A DNA stretch of 64,000 bases from NCBI GenBank assembly GCA_029260765.1, contig JAJDCP010000175.1, forward strand, positions 62,001 through 126,000, written 5' to 3'. The translations under genes and the position numbers were made by a program. Position 1 is the first letter of the stretch. Each line of letters begins with the position of its first letter. Below are positions 38,854 to 46,792 of this stretch, in pieces. The notes under the pieces are model-generated. The model saw nothing but the letters and a program-made list of their open reading frames with translations. It searched no databases and had not been told where the DNA came from. Source of the stretch: Planctomycetota bacterium (GTDB taxonomy: Bacteria; Planctomycetota; J058; JAJDCP01).

Positions 38854-40306
38854 AGGCGCGCCCGCGCGTCAGGCCGAGCACAAGCGTCGGCTCGGCGTAG
38901 TTCTCGTCGGTCAGGATGGCGAGATCCTCATTCAACTGTTCGATGCTCTGGTAGCGCTCTTGCGCATCGATCGCGCACATTCTCCGGATGACCTCCGTCA
39001 GCTCATCGCCGGACAGGCCGCTCAACGCGGCGCCCTCGAGAGCCTCACCGAGAAGCTCGGCCCGGAAAGGCACGCTCTCTCCGCGCATCAGGGCCTTGAC
39101 GTCGGCATAGGGATGGCGTCCGGTCAACAGGCGGAAGAAGACAGCCCCCAGGGAGAAGACATCCGAGCGGGGTGCCGCCGACTCCGGGTTGACAAACACC
39201 TCGGGCGCGCAATACCGAACGTCGAAACGCCGCCGCACGTCTTTCGCAGCCGGCTCGAGCATGCCGCCGGGCAGGAAGGCGAGATCGAAGTTGACCAGTT
39301 TGACCAGCCCACCCGGGCCCAGGACGATGTTCTGCGGCTGGATATCGCGATGCACCACGCCGTTGCGATGGGCATGGCGCAGACCACGCGCGGTCTTCGC
39401 GATGATGTCGATCTTCTCCTGCCAGGGGATCGTCGCCAGCTCGGCTTCCTCGAGCACTCCAGTCAAGGGCCGGCCGTGTTCTATGTATTCGGTGGGGAGA
39501 ACGAACTTGTTGTCGTCCCAGGCAAAGAAGTCGCCGGTCGCGATGATGTTCGGATGGCTGCCCAGCAATCGCAGCGCGTTCTGGTCGCGGAAGATGGCGT
39601 CGATCTGGCGTTTTTTCTCGTCCGTCTTGGCGTAGATGTCGAAATGAAACGCCTTGAGAATGGTCTTGGGCTGCGTCTTGATGTAGCGGTGCTCTGCGAG
39701 AAAGACGCTGCGCGTGTCCGATTGGCCGATGCGCGCGAGCAGATCGTACAATCCAATGGTCTTGAGCTTGGTACACGGCCTGGCGCCGAACAGGGCCTCG
39801 CAGATCTGATTGTGCAGCGGACCGATGTTCTCAGTGCGCACGGGCAGGTTCTTGGGATCGGTGAAGTAGTCGGCCGCCTGCTCGAGCCGGATCACACGGG
39901 ATGCCTGGTCGTCTTTGAGCCGCGGTGGTGCACTGGCATGAGTCAGGAGCACCACCGTCTCGCACCATACCCTCTTGAGGTTGCGCGCGTGGCGTTGGAG
40001 TTTGCTGGCCAGGATCTTGGTCTTTTTGTTGGCCAGAGGAATCGGGCTGGGATAGACCGCACCGTTCTCAAAGGTCCACTGCCGGGTGTCACCGCTGATC
40101 CGCCCCCGGTAGCCCTTGACCTCGACATGGTAGACGGCATGTTCGCCGACCACCGCCAGGTCGTATTCATACGGCAGCCCACCGCCGCCGGTCAGCTCGA
40201 AGTTGTGGATCAGGACATAGTCTGCCGGCAGGACCCGGGCCAGATGTTGGATGGCCTTGGTTTCGCTGGCATTCTCCGGCTCACCAATGCGCTGGATGAT
40301 TGCCAT
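38834..40306 (-). CDS. NERD nuclease-related domain fused to a degenerate protein kinase
   Basis: The ATG at 40306 follows GAGGAG by seven bases; 490 residues, no signal peptide. Residues about 10-115 are a NERD domain with candidate active-site residues D49, E62 and K64 (EYDLAVV, VYHVEVKGY), the D-ExK arrangement of restriction-like nucleases. Residues about 195-460 are kinase-like with K218 and H319-R320-D321. The catalytic loop reads HRDIQPQN (Gln for Lys), and DFG is replaced by N339-F340-D341. The C-lobe (APEV, DVFSLGAVFF) is conserved. It may be a pseudokinase. It heads a three-gene overlapping operon. Confidence 0.85.
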   Translation of the reverse strand: MAIIQRIGEPENASETKAIQHLARVLPADYVLIHNFELTGGGGLPYEYDLAVVGEHAVYHVEVKGYRGRISGDTRQWTFENGAVYPSPIPLANKKTKILASKLQRHARNLKRVWCETVVLLTHASAPPRLKDDQASRVIRLEQAADYFTDPKNLPVRTENIGPLHNQICEALFGARPCTKLKTIGLYDLLARIGQSDTRSVFLAEHRYIKTQPKTILKAFHFDIYAKTDEKKRQIDAIFRDQNALRLLGSHPNIIATGDFFAWDDNKFVLPTEYIEHGRPLTGVLEEAELATIPWQEKIDIIAKTARGLRHAHRNGVVHRDIQPQNIVLGPGGLVKLVNFDLAFLPGGMLEPAAKDVRRRFDVRYCAPEVFVNPESAAPRSDVFSLGAVFFRLLTGRHPYADVKALMRGESVPFRAELLGEALEGAALSGLSGDELTEVIRRMCAIDAQERYQSIEQLNEDLAILTDENYAEPTLVLGLTRGRAYEPPST

Positions 40307-40397
40307 CGATAGCTCCTCAGGGATCTTCCTTGACCGGGAACCGCCCCGGGCTTTCACTGGAGCGACCAGTCTACGATACCGTGCCGGGGAACGAAAC

Positions 40398-42587
40398 ATG
40401 CGCCCAGAAGATTCCGCCACCGACTGGCACTTGTCCGAGTCTCAACTGGAAGAGGCCGCGCGCAGTGCCGGGTCCGCTCCTTCGTCCCCACCGACTCCGC
40501 CAGCAGCGCCTCCTGCCGAAAAGCCGGCGCCGCCTGCAGATGCGCTGATCGGCAGCTCGCTGCGTGGTTACCGTGTCGAGAGCAAGCTGGGGCAGGGGGG
40601 CATGGGCGCGGTCTATCTGGCCGTCCATGAACAGCTACAGCGCCAGGTCGCCATCAAAGTGCTGCCCCCGGCGATGTCCGATGATGCGGGCTTGATCAGC
40701 CGCTTCCAGCGTGAAGCCCGCGCCCTGGCAAAGCTCGATAGCCCGCACATCGTGCCGGTGCACGATATGTTCGAACAAGACGGGCGCTTCTTCATCGCGA
40801 TGGGATTGGCTGCGGGCGGCTCGGTCAAGGACCTGCTCAAGAAGGGCCCCATCGACGAAGGACGGGCCCGACGGATCTTGCTGGAGGCTGCCCGTGGCCT
40901 CGACAGCGCGCACTCACAGGGCATCGTGCATCGGGATATCAAGCCGGACAATTTGTTGCTCGACGAGCAGGGCCGGGTGAAGATCGCCGACTTCGGCCTG
41001 GCAAAGGGCGGGCTCGGAGCCCAGGGGCTGACGGTGGTCGGCACCGTGATGGGCACGCCCGCCTACATGTCGCCCGAACAATGGGACGACTCGAGCAGCG
41101 CCGACATCCGCTCGGATCTGTATTCGCTCGGCTGCACCTTCTTCAAGATGTTGACGGGGCGGGCGCTGTTCAAACGTTCTGGCATGAGCGCCTACATGAA
41201 GGCGCATTGCAGCGAACCGATCCCGGATGTGCGCACGCTTCGGCCGGAGATCTCAGCAGCCAGCGCCCTGCTGCTCGAAAAGTTGTTGGAGAAAGACGCC
41301 GCAGACCGCTTCCAGACACCTGCCGCGTTGCTGGAGGCGCTCGAAGCCGTGGCCGACACCACGACCATGGTCGAGAGCAGCCCCGTTCCGGCTGAGGTCT
41401 CTGTGGCCGACCCGACGGTCTGGCCGAGTTTGGAAGGCAGCAGCAAGCCCGGCTCCAACCTCGAATCTTCACAGCTGTCCGGGGTCGATCCGACCGCCGT
41501 GGCTCCTGCGACGTCCCCCGAACCTCCGACGAGCGCGCCGCAAGCACAGACGGCCCGTGTCCCGGCCGGGGTGGCCGAGGCTGCCGCACCCTCCGAGCCG
41601 ACGCTGCACGGCGAGGCGGCCCCGCTGGCGCCGCGCAGGGGACGTCCCTGGGCGCTCTTGTCGATCGTGGTGCTGATCGCATGTGCGGCCGCCTGGTGGT
41701 TCTGGGGACGCGCTGGACCAGGCCCCGCCGGGCCCGGGGGCGGCCCGCCCGTCGAGGGGATTGAGGTCTGGTGGGATGCCACCGAAGGGCAGCGGGCCGC
41801 CGCGGCAGAGCTCGCGCTGCCTCTTGCCGTATCTGAGCAGGGCGCTGATTTTGTGTTGATCCCCGCGGGGAGCTTCACGATGGGCTCGCCCGTCAACGCC
41901 GTCCCGCGCCTGTCGGACGAGCTCCCGCATCAAGTTCAGCTGAGCGGCGCGGTCTGGATGATGGCCCAAGAGGTCAGCCGTGGTCTCTGGGAACAGGTCA
42001 TGGGTAGCCCCCTGGCGGCTCAGGGCCAGCGGGGCCCGCGCCATCCCGCGGTCAAGCTCGACTGGTTCGCGGCGGTGCGCTTCTGCAACCAGCTGTCCGC
42101 CGCGCAGGGTCTGCAGCCCGCATACCAGGTCGACGGGGACCAGGTGTCCCTGTTGGCTGCTGCGGACGGCTACCGGCTGCCGACCGAAGCGGAGTGGGAA
42201 TACGCCTGCCGGGCGGAGACCGAGACTCCGTACTGGAGCGGCAAGCGGCTCAGCCCCAAAGAGGCCAACTTCAGCGCGGTGGACGACTTCCTCTTCAGTG
42301 AGGGAAGCATGATGCGGCTGACAGAGGTGGGCAGCCTGTTGCCGAACCCGTGGGGGCTGTACGACATGCATGGCAACGCCTATGAGTGGTGCGGTGACTA
42401 CTACGGAGCGTACCCCGACGAGCCGGCGCGCGATCCGCGTGGTCCCAACATGGGGACGGGGCGTATCATCCGTGGTGGCAGCGGCTACCAGGATGCGAGC
42501 TATTGCCGTTCGGCCCGCCGCGCCCATCTCAAGCCCGAGACTCTGGGGGAGAGCGTCGGTTTCCGGGTCGTGCGTCCGGTGCGTTGA
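40398..42587 (+). CDS. Ser/Thr protein kinase with C-terminal FGE-sulfatase-type domain
   Basis: The ATG at 40398 gives 729 residues. A Pro/Ala-rich head (20-48) precedes an intact Hanks kinase: GQGGMGAVY, K87, H168-R169-D170, D188 of DFG, GTPAYMSPEQW. A linker, a transmembrane helix (about 415-435) and an FGE/SUMF1-type domain follow (FVLIPAGSFTMGSP, GYRLPTEAEWEYACR, NAYEWCGDYYG, SVGFRVVRP). In catalytic FGEs two Cys sit five residues apart before the GFR motif. Here the first is Gln and only the Cys in SYCRSARR remains, so the domain probably binds rather than oxidises. It is divergent from the NERD-kinase operon. Confidence 0.9.
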   Translation: MRPEDSATDWHLSESQLEEAARSAGSAPSSPPTPPAAPPAEKPAPPADALIGSSLRGYRVESKLGQGGMGAVYLAVHEQLQRQVAIKVLPPAMSDDAGLISRFQREARALAKLDSPHIVPVHDMFEQDGRFFIAMGLAAGGSVKDLLKKGPIDEGRARRILLEAARGLDSAHSQGIVHRDIKPDNLLLDEQGRVKIADFGLAKGGLGAQGLTVVGTVMGTPAYMSPEQWDDSSSADIRSDLYSLGCTFFKMLTGRALFKRSGMSAYMKAHCSEPIPDVRTLRPEISAASALLLEKLLEKDAADRFQTPAALLEALEAVADTTTMVESSPVPAEVSVADPTVWPSLEGSSKPGSNLESSQLSGVDPTAVAPATSPEPPTSAPQAQTARVPAGVAEAAAPSEPTLHGEAAPLAPRRGRPWALLSIVVLIACAAAWWFWGRAGPGPAGPGGGPPVEGIEVWWDATEGQRAAAAELALPLAVSEQGADFVLIPAGSFTMGSPVNAVPRLSDELPHQVQLSGAVWMMAQEVSRGLWEQVMGSPLAAQGQRGPRHPAVKLDWFAAVRFCNQLSAAQGLQPAYQVDGDQVSLLAAADGYRLPTEAEWEYACRAETETPYWSGKRLSPKEANFSAVDDFLFSEGSMMRLTEVGSLLPNPWGLYDMHGNAYEWCGDYYGAYPDEPARDPRGPNMGTGRIIRGGSGYQDASYCRSARRAHLKPETLGESVGFRVVRPVR

Positions 42588-42633
42588 GCTACCTGACCTT
42601 TCCGCAGGCGGGGCCTTCTCGCATGCCAGTTGG

Positions 42634-42663
42634 TTGACGCTGCGGGGCCGGAGAAGGTACAGT
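42634..42663 (+). promoter_or_regulatory. Candidate sigma-70 promoter
   Basis: TTGACG (42634-42639), an 18-nt spacer and TACAGT (42658-42663) lie 28 nt before the ATG at 42691. Confidence 0.55.
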
Positions 42664-42690
42664 AGCCTGCCCCTCACGAGAGTCTCTTGC

Positions 42691-43656
42691 ATGACAGGTA
42701 CCTGCCATCTCACGGAGAGCCAGCGCCTGATGCTGGCTCTGTTCGCGCTGTTGCAGTCGTTGGATCAACGCTTCGAAGCCAACCTCGTCCAGGCTCGTGA
42801 GCAGCTGCAGCAGCTGCAGGGCAAGATGGAAGAGCTGTTGTCCGCCTGGGAAGAGCGCGAAGCGCCCGCACGTCTGCGCCAGAAGATGAGCCTGCTGGTG
42901 GCGGCCATCCGCCAACACGCCCCCCGCACGCCGAGTCTCGGCTCGTGGAAAGAAGAGTGGCAGGCCTTCCGCCGCCGGGTGCAGCAGCCCTACGAGGCTG
43001 CGGTCGCAGCTCTGCGCTTGCATCGGCGGCTTGTGCCCAGCCTGCGGCCGCGCAACTTGCGGCGCACGTGCTTCCATGTCAGCGCCGGGGTGGTCTGCCT
43101 GTTGCTGATCCAGCACCTGCTCACACCGATGAGCATGGTGGTGGTGCCTGTGATCTGTGCCATGATCGCCTGGACTCTGGAGTTCTTGCGCCGACGCTAC
43201 GTCGGTCTGAATCAAACCCTGATGGGCTGGTTTGGCCCTCTGGCACATCCCCATGAGACAGAGCGCATCAACAGCGCCACCTGGTACACCAGCGCGTTGG
43301 GGCTGCTCGGCCTCACGGTGGGACCCTTGGCTGGCTCGCTGGCCGTGGTCGTGTTGGCAGTGGGGGATCCGGCGGCCTCGGAGATCGGACGCCGTTTTGG
43401 GCGCATCCGTATCGCCAAACGTCGCACCTTGGAAGGCTGCCTGGCTTTCGTCGGCGCGGGCTTGCTGGCGAGTTTCTGCGTGTTCCAGCTGTACTACCCA
43501 GAGCTGAGCTTCGGTGCGCAGTGGGCGCTGGCGCTCGGCGGGGTGATTCCCGGGGCGTTGGCCGGGCTCTTCAGCCGTCGCCTCGACGACAACTTCAGCG
43601 TGCCGGTCGCGGTCGCGGCGGGTGTGGCGGCTGTCGCCTGGTTGCTAGCGAGCTGA
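42691..43656 (+). CDS. Dolichol kinase / CTP:diacylglycerol kinase-like membrane protein
   Basis: The ATG at 42691 was chosen from the promoter position and because earlier in-frame codons overlap the kinase gene. The 321-residue protein has an N-terminal helical, partly coiled-coil region (about 10-140), then six to seven helices. VVLAVGDPAASEIGRRFGR followed by KRRTLEGCLAFV is the CTP-binding signature of the SEC59/DGK1/VTE5 family. Such enzymes use CTP to phosphorylate polyprenols, phytol or diacylglycerol. The long soluble N-terminus is extra compared with typical bacterial members. Confidence 0.82.
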   Translation: MTGTCHLTESQRLMLALFALLQSLDQRFEANLVQAREQLQQLQGKMEELLSAWEEREAPARLRQKMSLLVAAIRQHAPRTPSLGSWKEEWQAFRRRVQQPYEAAVAALRLHRRLVPSLRPRNLRRTCFHVSAGVVCLLLIQHLLTPMSMVVVPVICAMIAWTLEFLRRRYVGLNQTLMGWFGPLAHPHETERINSATWYTSALGLLGLTVGPLAGSLAVVVLAVGDPAASEIGRRFGRIRIAKRRTLEGCLAFVGAGLLASFCVFQLYYPELSFGAQWALALGGVIPGALAGLFSRRLDDNFSVPVAVAAGVAAVAWLLAS

Positions 43657-43674
43657 GACGGAGACTTTCTCAGC
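43652..43674. terminator. Bidirectional hairpin between convergent genes
   Basis: GCTGAGA (43652-43658) pairs with TCTCAGC (43668-43674) across a 9-nt loop, spanning both stop codons of the convergent genes. There is no strong T-tract. Confidence 0.4.
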
Positions 43675-45205
43675 CAGCGCGCAGGCACGCCCGGGCAGCC
43701 AGATGTCCGGGCATGCCCGTCAATCCGCCTCCCGGGTGACTCCCACTGCCCGCCAGCCACAGACCAGGCACCGGTGTCCGGTACTGGCTGCATCGGGCCG
43801 TCGGGCGCAGGAACATCAACTGGTCCAGCGCATGTTCCCCGTGATGCAGGTGGCCGCCGCTCAGACCGTAGCGTTCCGCCAGATCCGCGGGGGTCAGAAC
43901 TTCCCGCGCCACCAACCGCGCAGCGAGCTCGGGGCAGAAGCGGGTCAGCTGCTTCTGGACCGCATCGCCGAGCGCTTCGCGCGCGGCATCGGTCCAGCCG
44001 CCCTCGAGCTCGTAGGGGGCCGCGTGGGCGTGGATGGAGACCACATGGTGGCCGGCAGGCGCCAGCGAGGGGTCGGCCACGCTCGGGACCCGCAACTCGA
44101 GCAGGGGTTCTTCGGCAAAGCGCTTGTACTTGACCGGATCGAAGGCGCGCTCGAGCACATCGAGACCAGAGCCGGTGCGCAAGGCCTCGACCTGGCGCCC
44201 ATCCTGCAGCTCGAGAGGACCGGAGAGCGCCATGCGCACGATGGCGGTCGTGCCGCGGCAGCGGATGTTGCGCAGCTCTTCGCCGCAGGTGCTGCTCAGG
44301 TGCTCAGCACCCACCAGCTCGAGCAGCGCCTGACGAGGATCGCAAGAAGCCAGCACGGTCTGGCAGGCCAGCTCCTCGCCATCGTGCAGCTGGACGCCGA
44401 CCACCGCACCCTTGTCCAGGAGGATGCGCGCGACCCGCGCAGAGCTGCGGATCTCGCCGCCGGCCGCGTGGGTCGCTGCGGCCAGCGCGTCGATCAAGGC
44501 CGCAGGTCCTCCGACCAGCTCGCCGTCCGCGCAACATTCGCGCAAGAGCAGCTGGGCCGCCGAGCCCGCCGACCACGGGCCGGTGAAGCTGGCCTGCAAC
44601 GCCGGCACCGCAAGGGCGGCGCGTAGATGCTCGCCCGCAAACACATCGCGCATCCAGTCGGCCACGCACATCGGTCCCAGGCGCAACAGCTCGATCATGT
44701 CTTTCTTGCCGAGGCGTCGCACTCTCAGCCCAGTCAGCATCAACGGCCAGTACGCCCCGAGCGGATCGAGCGGCGGCTTGTCGAGCAGCTTGCGCACGAC
44801 CGGCGTCACCCGAGCAATGAAAGCCCGGAAGCTCGCGTACCGCTCTGCATCGCCCTCCGCCAAGGGTCCGCTCAGCTTGTCGCCACAGATGCTCAAGGCC
44901 GGCCCGTCTGGTTGCGGGCACAAGATCTCGAGTGGAGTTTCGCGCCGCCGCAGACCGTGAGCCTGCAGTCCCAGCCGCGCGACCAATGTCGCGCGCACGC
45001 CGGTGGTGCTGTGCAGCACGCCGGGCACGGCGTAGCCCTCGGCGAAGCTCTCCCGAGCCGCCAGGCCTCCGATCTGCTCACGTGCCTCGAGCACCAGCAC
45101 TTTGCGCCCCGCTCGGGCCAGGGTGGCAGCGCAGCTCAGGCCATTGTGGCCGGCACCGATCACGACCACCGGGGCCGCGCCAGACTTGCTGGTGGACGCG
45201 CTCAC
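43670..45205 (-). CDS. FAD-dependent oxidoreductase, phytoene desaturase/PYROXD2-like (second copy)
   Basis: The GTG at 45205 overlaps the upstream stop as GTGA; 511 residues. The N-terminal Rossmann motif is VVVIGAGHNGLSCAATLARAG, followed by VLEAREQIGG. The C-terminal FAD-binding motif is WLAGSGSHPGGGLTGMPG. It aligns along its length with the neighbour at 45202-46791 (shared GAGHNGL, SHPGGG and ordered internal blocks), so the pair arose by duplication. The family includes carotenoid desaturases and PYROXD2-type oxidoreductases. No other carotenoid gene is present, so a C1/amine substrate connected with the adjacent aminomethyltransferase is at least as plausible. Confidence 0.87.
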   Translation of the reverse strand: MSASTSKSGAAPVVVIGAGHNGLSCAATLARAGRKVLVLEAREQIGGLAARESFAEGYAVPGVLHSTTGVRATLVARLGLQAHGLRRRETPLEILCPQPDGPALSICGDKLSGPLAEGDAERYASFRAFIARVTPVVRKLLDKPPLDPLGAYWPLMLTGLRVRRLGKKDMIELLRLGPMCVADWMRDVFAGEHLRAALAVPALQASFTGPWSAGSAAQLLLRECCADGELVGGPAALIDALAAATHAAGGEIRSSARVARILLDKGAVVGVQLHDGEELACQTVLASCDPRQALLELVGAEHLSSTCGEELRNIRCRGTTAIVRMALSGPLELQDGRQVEALRTGSGLDVLERAFDPVKYKRFAEEPLLELRVPSVADPSLAPAGHHVVSIHAHAAPYELEGGWTDAAREALGDAVQKQLTRFCPELAARLVAREVLTPADLAERYGLSGGHLHHGEHALDQLMFLRPTARCSQYRTPVPGLWLAGSGSHPGGGLTGMPGHLAARACLRAG

Positions 45206-46791
45206 AGGGCCCGCTCCTTCAACATGCGCTGGGCCGCCAACATGCCTGGCGCTCCCATGACGCCGCCCCCCGGGTGGGTGCCGCTGCCACACATCCACAG
45301 CTTGCGGATCGGTGTGCGGTAGCGTGCCCAACCGGGAACCGGTCTGAGGAAGAAGAGCTGCTCGAGGCTGAGCTCTCCGTGAAAGATGTTGCCTTCGGTC
45401 AGTCCAAATTCCTTCTCGAGGTCCCAGGGGGTCAATACCTGGCGGTGCAGGATGGACTCTTTCAAACCCGGACAGTACTCGGCCAGGGTGTCTACAACGG
45501 TGTCGCCGAAGGCCTCACGCTGGTCAGGCCAGGCTTCCGGACCCTCTTTGAGGTGGTAGGGCGCGTACTGCACGAAGATCGACATCACATGCTTGCCCGG
45601 GGGCGCGACGCTCGGGTCGGTCAAACTGGGGATGACCACGTTCAGGTACGGGCGGCGCGAATACGCGCCGTACTTCGCGTCGTCGTAGGCCCGCTCGAGG
45701 TAGGTCAGATTCGGCGCGATCGCGATATCGCCCTTCAGATGCAGCCCGTCGCCCGGCCGGCAGGTGAAGACGGGCAGCCGGTCGAGGGCGAGGTTGACCT
45801 TGCCCGAGCTGCCGCGCATGCGGTAACGCCGCACCGCATCGACGAACTCGCCAGGCAATTGGTCTGCGCCGACCAACTTGAGGAATGTCAGGTGCGGGTC
45901 TACCGACGACACCACGCAGCGTGCGTGCAGCTCGCTGCCGTCCTGCAGCACGACTCCCCGGGCCTCTCCGCCCTTGAGCAGCAGCTGGGCGACGCGGGCC
46001 TCTGTTCGGATCTCGGCACCATAGCCGCGTGCCGCGCTGGCGATCGCCAGGCTGATCTGTCCGGTGCCGCCCTTGGAGAAGCCCCAGGCACGGAAGGCGC
46101 CGTCGATCTCACCCATGTAGTGGTGCAGCAAGACGTAGGCGGTGCCGGGCGAGCGCACGCCCAGATAGGTGCCGATGATGCCGCTGCACGACATCGGAGC
46201 CATCAGCTGCTCGCTGGTGAACCACTCGGAGAGGAAGTCGACCGCGCTCATCGTCATCATCTTGACAAGCCGCACCAGGCCTTCCTGGCCCATGCCGCGG
46301 AAGCGCTTGCCCAGGCTCATCAGCTGGCCGAGTTGGGTGGGGCTGAAGGAGGTGGGATCGGGCGGTTCGATGTCGATGATCGGCTTGACGGCCCGCGCCA
46401 TCTGCATCATCGCCTTGGAGAAGTAGGGGTAGATCTCCGCGTCTTCGGGAGCAAAAGCGGCGATCTCCCGCCGGGTCTTCTCGACATCGGGCCAACGGAC
46501 CAGTCCGCGTCCTTCGAGCTGCGGCGTAAACGAGCACTCCAGGGGCAGGATCTCGAGGCCGTGGCGCGGCAGCTCGAGATCGCGGATCAGCTGCGGCCGC
46601 AGCAGGCTCACCACGTAGGAGCACACCGAGTACTTGAAGCCCGGGTAGATCTCCTCGGTGACCGCCGCGCCCCCGAGCACATGCCGGCTCTCGAGCACCA
46701 GCACCTTGCGGCCGGCCTTGGCCAGGTAGGCGGCACAGACCAGGCCGTTGTGCCCGCCACCTATGATGATGCAGTCATAGCTCGTCGCCAT
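45202..46791 (-). CDS. FAD-dependent oxidoreductase, phytoene desaturase/PYROXD2-like (first copy)
   Basis: The ATG at 46791 leaves one base between it and the aminomethyltransferase stop; 529 residues. Motifs are CIIIGGGHNGLVCAAYLAKAG, VLESRHVLGG and CGSGTHPGGGVMGAPG, characteristic of the PYROXD2/CrtI-like flavoprotein amine-oxidase superfamily. It is the middle gene of an overlapping three-gene operon with a GcvT-family protein and a second FAD protein. The substrate is not evident. Confidence 0.88.
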   Translation of the reverse strand: MATSYDCIIIGGGHNGLVCAAYLAKAGRKVLVLESRHVLGGAAVTEEIYPGFKYSVCSYVVSLLRPQLIRDLELPRHGLEILPLECSFTPQLEGRGLVRWPDVEKTRREIAAFAPEDAEIYPYFSKAMMQMARAVKPIIDIEPPDPTSFSPTQLGQLMSLGKRFRGMGQEGLVRLVKMMTMSAVDFLSEWFTSEQLMAPMSCSGIIGTYLGVRSPGTAYVLLHHYMGEIDGAFRAWGFSKGGTGQISLAIASAARGYGAEIRTEARVAQLLLKGGEARGVVLQDGSELHARCVVSSVDPHLTFLKLVGADQLPGEFVDAVRRYRMRGSSGKVNLALDRLPVFTCRPGDGLHLKGDIAIAPNLTYLERAYDDAKYGAYSRRPYLNVVIPSLTDPSVAPPGKHVMSIFVQYAPYHLKEGPEAWPDQREAFGDTVVDTLAEYCPGLKESILHRQVLTPWDLEKEFGLTEGNIFHGELSLEQLFFLRPVPGWARYRTPIRKLWMCGSGTHPGGGVMGAPGMLAAQRMLKERAL

Positions 46792-46792
46792 C

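Noticed and set aside
40398..42587. Calling the C-terminal domain an active formylglycine-generating enzyme
   Set aside because: The first of the two catalytic Cys positions is Gln; only fold motifs support the family.
43670..46791. Carotenoid biosynthesis cluster
   Set aside because: CrtI-like folds are present, but no phytoene synthase, cyclase or GGPP synthase is nearby, and the linked genes are folate-related.
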